DNA from: Halobacteroidaceae bacterium
GTDB taxonomy: Bacteria > Bacillota > Halanaerobiia > B1SED10-174
NCBI GenBank assembly: GCA_003550445.1
Contig: PUKG01000022.1
Location: 1-8,738, forward strand
DNA length: 8,738 nt
Direction: 5' to 3'
Below, piece after piece: positions 6,909 through 8,738 of this stretch. A program made the position numbers and the translations under genes. The notes below the pieces were generated by a model. It saw only the letters and a program-made list of their open reading frames with translations, ran no database searches and was not told the origin of the DNA. How positions within the stretch are numbered: the stretch's first letter is position 1; each line of letters starts with the position of its first letter.

Positions 6909-6960
6909 GCTCCCCTCGGGTACTTAAATCCTCCTTAGGCCCGAGTGGGAGCTTTTTTTT
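6909..6960. terminator. Strong bidirectional terminator between convergent genes
   Basis: GCTCCC-CTCGGG (6909-6920) pairs with CCCGAG-T-GGGAGC (6940-6952), twelve base pairs with one bulged T, and T8 follows on the + strand (6953-6960). On the - strand the same stem is followed by A then T6 (positions 6907-6902). It ends the sigma-54 operon and can also stop transcripts from the facing membrane-protease gene. Confidence 0.92.
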
Positions 6961-7091
6961 AATGACTGAAAAAAGAAAATTAAAACCTTTTAGACCTTCT
7001 TAACCCAATAGGAAAAATGAAGTTAAAATAACCCAAGCCTTTAATAATTGCCATATCCCCTCCAATCAAACTTAAAACCTGTTTGCTTGTT
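6961..7091. other. Non-coding spacer between convergent genes
   Basis: This is A/T-rich sequence between the bidirectional terminator and the stop codon of the - strand CPBP gene. I see no second hairpin with a T run, no promoter of note and no credible short gene. Confidence 0.6.
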
Positions 7092-7814
7092 CTAACCCAA
7101 GATAAAACCTGCAATTATTGTCGCTCCAACCGCGGCTACATTGTTAATGCTATGCATGACCATAGGGTAAATCATGCTTTTTGTCTTTTCATAACAAACC
7201 CCGTAAACAATACCCAATCCTGTAGCATAAATAACCTGGAAAAGATCATAAGAAGCAGAAAAGGGAAAAAGCTCCCATCTCACATGAGCAAGGCCGAAAA
7301 TTATTGCAGCAATTATATTTGCAGTGCTTATTTTCCCCTTGAAAACCCCTCCTTTGACCATTAGCCCCAGCATAGTGATAGCAAATGCACGAAAAATCAA
7401 TTCCTCAACAGGCCCGGAAAGAAACAGTTGAAACCCTAAATAACCAAATATATTTCTGAAAGTAAGGGGAGCATCAAAAACAGCAAAGGAGCCAGTAAGA
7501 AAAATAATTATTAAAGAAACCAGTAAATAAATTCCGCCAATTATTGCAAAAAGGCGGACAAAAAATAATCCCACTTTCTTATCCCCCAGGATAAAACCAA
7601 ACTTAATACCCCTTGCTTTAGTAATAAAAATCATAATAACGAGAAAAACCAGGCCCTGGAAGATATGCCGGACGGAAAGCCAGGCGAAAGTGCCATCGGG
7701 GTCAACCCAGGAAAAATTGAACTGGTTAGCAAAAGTCCTTGCAATTATTGGAACCCCAAGTAATAAAACAGAAAGAAACATAACCCAAAGAACCTGTTTA
7801 ACTATCTTTCCCAA
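7092..7814 (-). CDS. CPBP-family intramembrane metalloprotease (CAAX protease/Abi, PF02517-type)
   Basis: This is a polytopic membrane protein of 240 aa with the three-part active site of the family: EELIFR (137-142, Glu137, Glu138 and Arg142), FGLAH (173-177, His177), and HSINN (221-225, His221 and Asn225). Hydrophobic segments lie at about 7-25, 50-66, 83-106, 121-135, 165-176, 190-206 and 214-238. Known relatives include the eukaryotic prenyl-protein protease Rce1 and bacterial proteins involved in bacteriocin immunity or anti-sigma-factor cleavage; the role here is unknown. The start is TTG (7814-7812), fixed by AGGAGGTG 7 bases upstream; no in-frame ATG fits better. It has its own promoter and appears monocistronic. 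Nothing ties it functionally to the operon it faces. Confidence 0.88.
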   Translation of the reverse strand: MGKIVKQVLWVMFLSVLLLGVPIIARTFANQFNFSWVDPDGTFAWLSVRHIFQGLVFLVIMIFITKARGIKFGFILGDKKVGLFFVRLFAIIGGIYLLVSLIIIFLTGSFAVFDAPLTFRNIFGYLGFQLFLSGPVEELIFRAFAITMLGLMVKGGVFKGKISTANIIAAIIFGLAHVRWELFPFSASYDLFQVIYATGLGIVYGVCYEKTKSMIYPMVMHSINNVAAVGATIIAGFILG

Positions 7815-7819
7815 TTTTT

Positions 7820-7827
7820 CACCTCCT
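7820..7827 (-). promoter_or_regulatory. Ribosome binding site fixing the TTG start of the CPBP gene
   Basis: AGGAGGTG on the - strand lies with its GGAGG 7 bases from TTG 7814-7812. It closely matches the 16S anti-Shine-Dalgarno sequence, compensating for the weak start codon. Confidence 0.85.
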
Positions 7828-7856
7828 CAAAATGAAAATTTCCTCGTCTTCACCAT
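7827..7856 (-). CDS. Possible 9-codon leader peptide upstream of the CPBP gene
   Basis: ATG at 7856-7854 opens MVKTRKFSF, ending in TGA (7829-7827). The stop codon touches the Shine-Dalgarno sequence of the CPBP gene. An AGGAAG precedes the ATG by 3 bases, which is closer than ideal. A translated leader here could affect ribosome loading at the TTG start, but an ORF this short may occur by chance. Confidence 0.2.
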   Translation of the reverse strand: MVKTRKFSF

Positions 7857-7950
7857 TTCTTCCTGGAAAAGAGATTAAGAGCGCATAACCACTTAATTTT
7901 CAGTTAAAGCTAATAAATTAGGCATAATAGCCTTTAATCGGTTTAAAACT

Positions 7951-7979
7951 ATTATATAGGCAAAATTTTTCTTTGTAAA
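7951..7979 (-). promoter_or_regulatory. Sigma-A promoter for the CPBP gene
   Basis: On the - strand, TTTACA (7979-7974) and TATAAT (7956-7951) are separated by exactly 17 bases. That is five of six and six of six matches to the housekeeping consensus. Transcription should start near 7944, giving an untranslated leader of about 130 bases. Confidence 0.8.
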
Positions 7980-8031
7980 TAATTACCTGATATTTAATTT
8001 TTTTGGGTGAAATTAAACCTTCGAAAATTTA

Positions 8032-8057
8032 AAGACCACCCCCCACGGAGTGGTCTT
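8032..8057 (-). terminator. Terminator of the YeeE-type gene pair
   Basis: AAGACCAC (8032-8039) and GTGGTCTT (8050-8057) form a perfect 8-bp stem with a 10-base loop, 4 bases past the stop codon of the - strand gene. Read on the - strand, the stem is followed by TAAATTTTC, a moderate T tract. On the + strand there is no T run after the stem, so it acts mainly for the - strand. Confidence 0.7.
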
Positions 8058-8061
8058 AAGT

Positions 8062-8484
8062 CTATCCGTTTATTTTTGGCCAGCGAGAAAGGATATAGCC
8101 GTATAGGTAGGTTCCCGCAAGCATCCCCGAAAGGGTGAAGAGGGCAATAATTCTTCCCTCCCCAATTTGGGCAAGAACCGTTCCGGGGCAGGCACCAGCC
8201 ATTCCCCAGCCAATCCCAAATATTGCTGCACCAGCTATACTTAAACGGCCAAGTTTCTTTTGTTTAATTTCTATTGCATTTCCGCTCCTATCCAGGTTCC
8301 CTTTTGCCTTTAAAAAGCGCATGCCCAGGTTACCAACAATAATTGCCGTTAAAATTACCCAGGCCAGGTGCAAATCTTCTCCAGTAAACATCTGGAAGAT
8401 CACCTGGTAATCAGAAGCACCAACCCGGCTTAAAACAAACCCGAAATAAACCCCAAAGGCCAGGAAGCAAAGCTTTTTCATCAT
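8062..8484 (-). CDS. YeeE/YedE-family membrane protein, one half of a split sulfur-compound transporter
   Basis: This is a small hydrophobic protein (140 aa) with helices at about 4-20, 38-58, 82-98 and 108-132. It carries the family-type motif GIGWGMAGACPGT (90-102) with Cys99. Full-length YeeE/YedE proteins (about 350 aa) contain two such repeats and include a thiosulfate importer that passes the ion along membrane-embedded cysteines. Here the halves are on two genes, as in the known two-gene form. Its start overlaps the stop of the preceding gene (ATGA, 8484-8481), so translation is likely coupled. Two ATGs stand in a row (8484 and 8481); GGAGG (8492-8488) suits the second (6 bases) and GGGAGG (8499-8494) suits the first (9 bases). 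Thiosulfate or another sulfur compound is an inference from the family. Confidence 0.82.
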   Translation of the reverse strand: MMKKLCFLAFGVYFGFVLSRVGASDYQVIFQMFTGEDLHLAWVILTAIIVGNLGMRFLKAKGNLDRSGNAIEIKQKKLGRLSIAGAAIFGIGWGMAGACPGTVLAQIGEGRIIALFTLSGMLAGTYLYGYILSRWPKING

Positions 8485-8738
8485 AATCCTCCACCTCCCA
8501 GAAGATAAGCCCTGAGGATTGCAGCAGCTATTGCTCCAAAAATCAGAAAAACAATTGTAACTATAATGCTGGATTTATGGAGGTTGGCAATCCCGTGAAT
8601 ACTATGCCCCGAGGTGCAACCTCCCGCAATCCTGGCGCCCAAACCCAAAAACAATCCACCTGTGAAAAAGAAAACTGCATACCCCAAAAATGGCCAGGTC
8701 AGGACTTCAGTAAAGAGGGGCATCTCAAGGCTGAAAAC
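8481..8738 (-). CDS. YeeE/YedE-family membrane protein, partner half, truncated by the window edge
   Basis: The frame is open to the end of the window, so the N-terminus is not seen; 85 residues are visible. ATG at 8723 exists but has no ribosome binding site in the 15 bases before it, so it is probably internal. The visible part has a helix followed by FLGLGARIAGGCTSGHSIHGIA, which holds the conserved Cys of the family repeat, then a second helix and a glycine tail, LLGGGGL. That tail is encoded by the same GGGAGGTGGAGG bases that serve as the ribosome binding site of the next gene. With its partner it should form one transporter for a sulfur compound such as thiosulfate (family knowledge; not tested). 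Confidence 0.82.
   Translation of the reverse strand, partial: VFSLEMPLFTEVLTWPFLGYAVFFFTGGLFLGLGARIAGGCTSGHSIHGIANLHKSSIIVTIVFLIFGAIAAAILRAYLLGGGGL

Noticed and set aside
6921..6939. AAGGAGG on the - strand inside the terminator loop as a start signal for a small gene
   Set aside because: No start codon follows at suitable distance and the bases lie in the loop of a strong bidirectional terminator.
7083..7364. 93-codon open frame on the + strand over the CPBP gene
   Set aside because: It is antisense to the conserved C-terminal part of the CPBP protein and has no ribosome binding site or family resemblance.
7921..7932. GGC-ATAATA-GCC hairpin in the CPBP leader as part of a riboswitch
   Set aside because: The stem is only three to four base pairs and no conserved riboswitch core is recognisable in the leader.

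Overview
The window looks like a chromosomal segment from a low-to-moderate GC (roughly 40-45 % by eye) anaerobe-type Bacillota. It has strong AGGAGG-type ribosome binding sites, two TTG-or-ATG start decisions settled by them, many clear stem-plus-T terminators, and a sigma-54 regulatory unit. The peptide-binding protein has an ordinary Sec signal peptide and no lipobox cysteine. In a one-membrane Gram-positive such a protein would be lost, so I infer a diderm Bacillota lineage (Halanaerobiales-like is one option). No taxonomic marker gene is present, so this is a guess.

Positions 70-6952 form the core: a regulator followed by its likely target operon, all on the + strand. The regulator (70-1845) is a sigma-54 enhancer-binding protein with a Cys-rich N-terminal sensor region, a PAS domain, an AAA+ domain with GAFTGA, and a Fis-type helix-turn-helix. 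After it comes a 344-base non-coding stretch holding a hairpin just after the gene, a nested palindrome, a strong terminator, and then a perfect-consensus sigma-54 promoter at 2096-2111. This promoter reads into dppB-like permease (2190-3146), dppC-like permease (3159-3995), a family-5 solute-binding protein (4067-5626), an internal terminator (5635-5667) and an M20 amidohydrolase (5687-6877), ending at a strong bidirectional terminator (6909-6960).

The likely logic is that a signal sensed by the Cys-rich/PAS part of the regulator switches on uptake of a peptide or N-acyl-amino-acid compound, which the M20 enzyme then hydrolyses in the cytoplasm. No ATPase genes (DppD/DppF type) lie in this transcription unit, so the transporter must borrow its ATPases from elsewhere. 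The substrate and signal cannot be read from the sequence.

Positions 7092-8738 are on the - strand and look unrelated to the operon. A CPBP-family (CAAX-protease-like) membrane protein (7092-7814) starts at TTG behind a near-consensus sigma-A promoter and a leader of about 130 bases. Beyond it lies a two-gene YeeE/YedE-type sulfur-compound transporter in split form: an upstream half cut by the window edge (8481-8738) and a downstream half (8062-8484), joined by an ATGA overlap and closed by a terminator at 8032-8057. I saw no tRNA, rRNA, insertion sequence, CRISPR array or phage gene.
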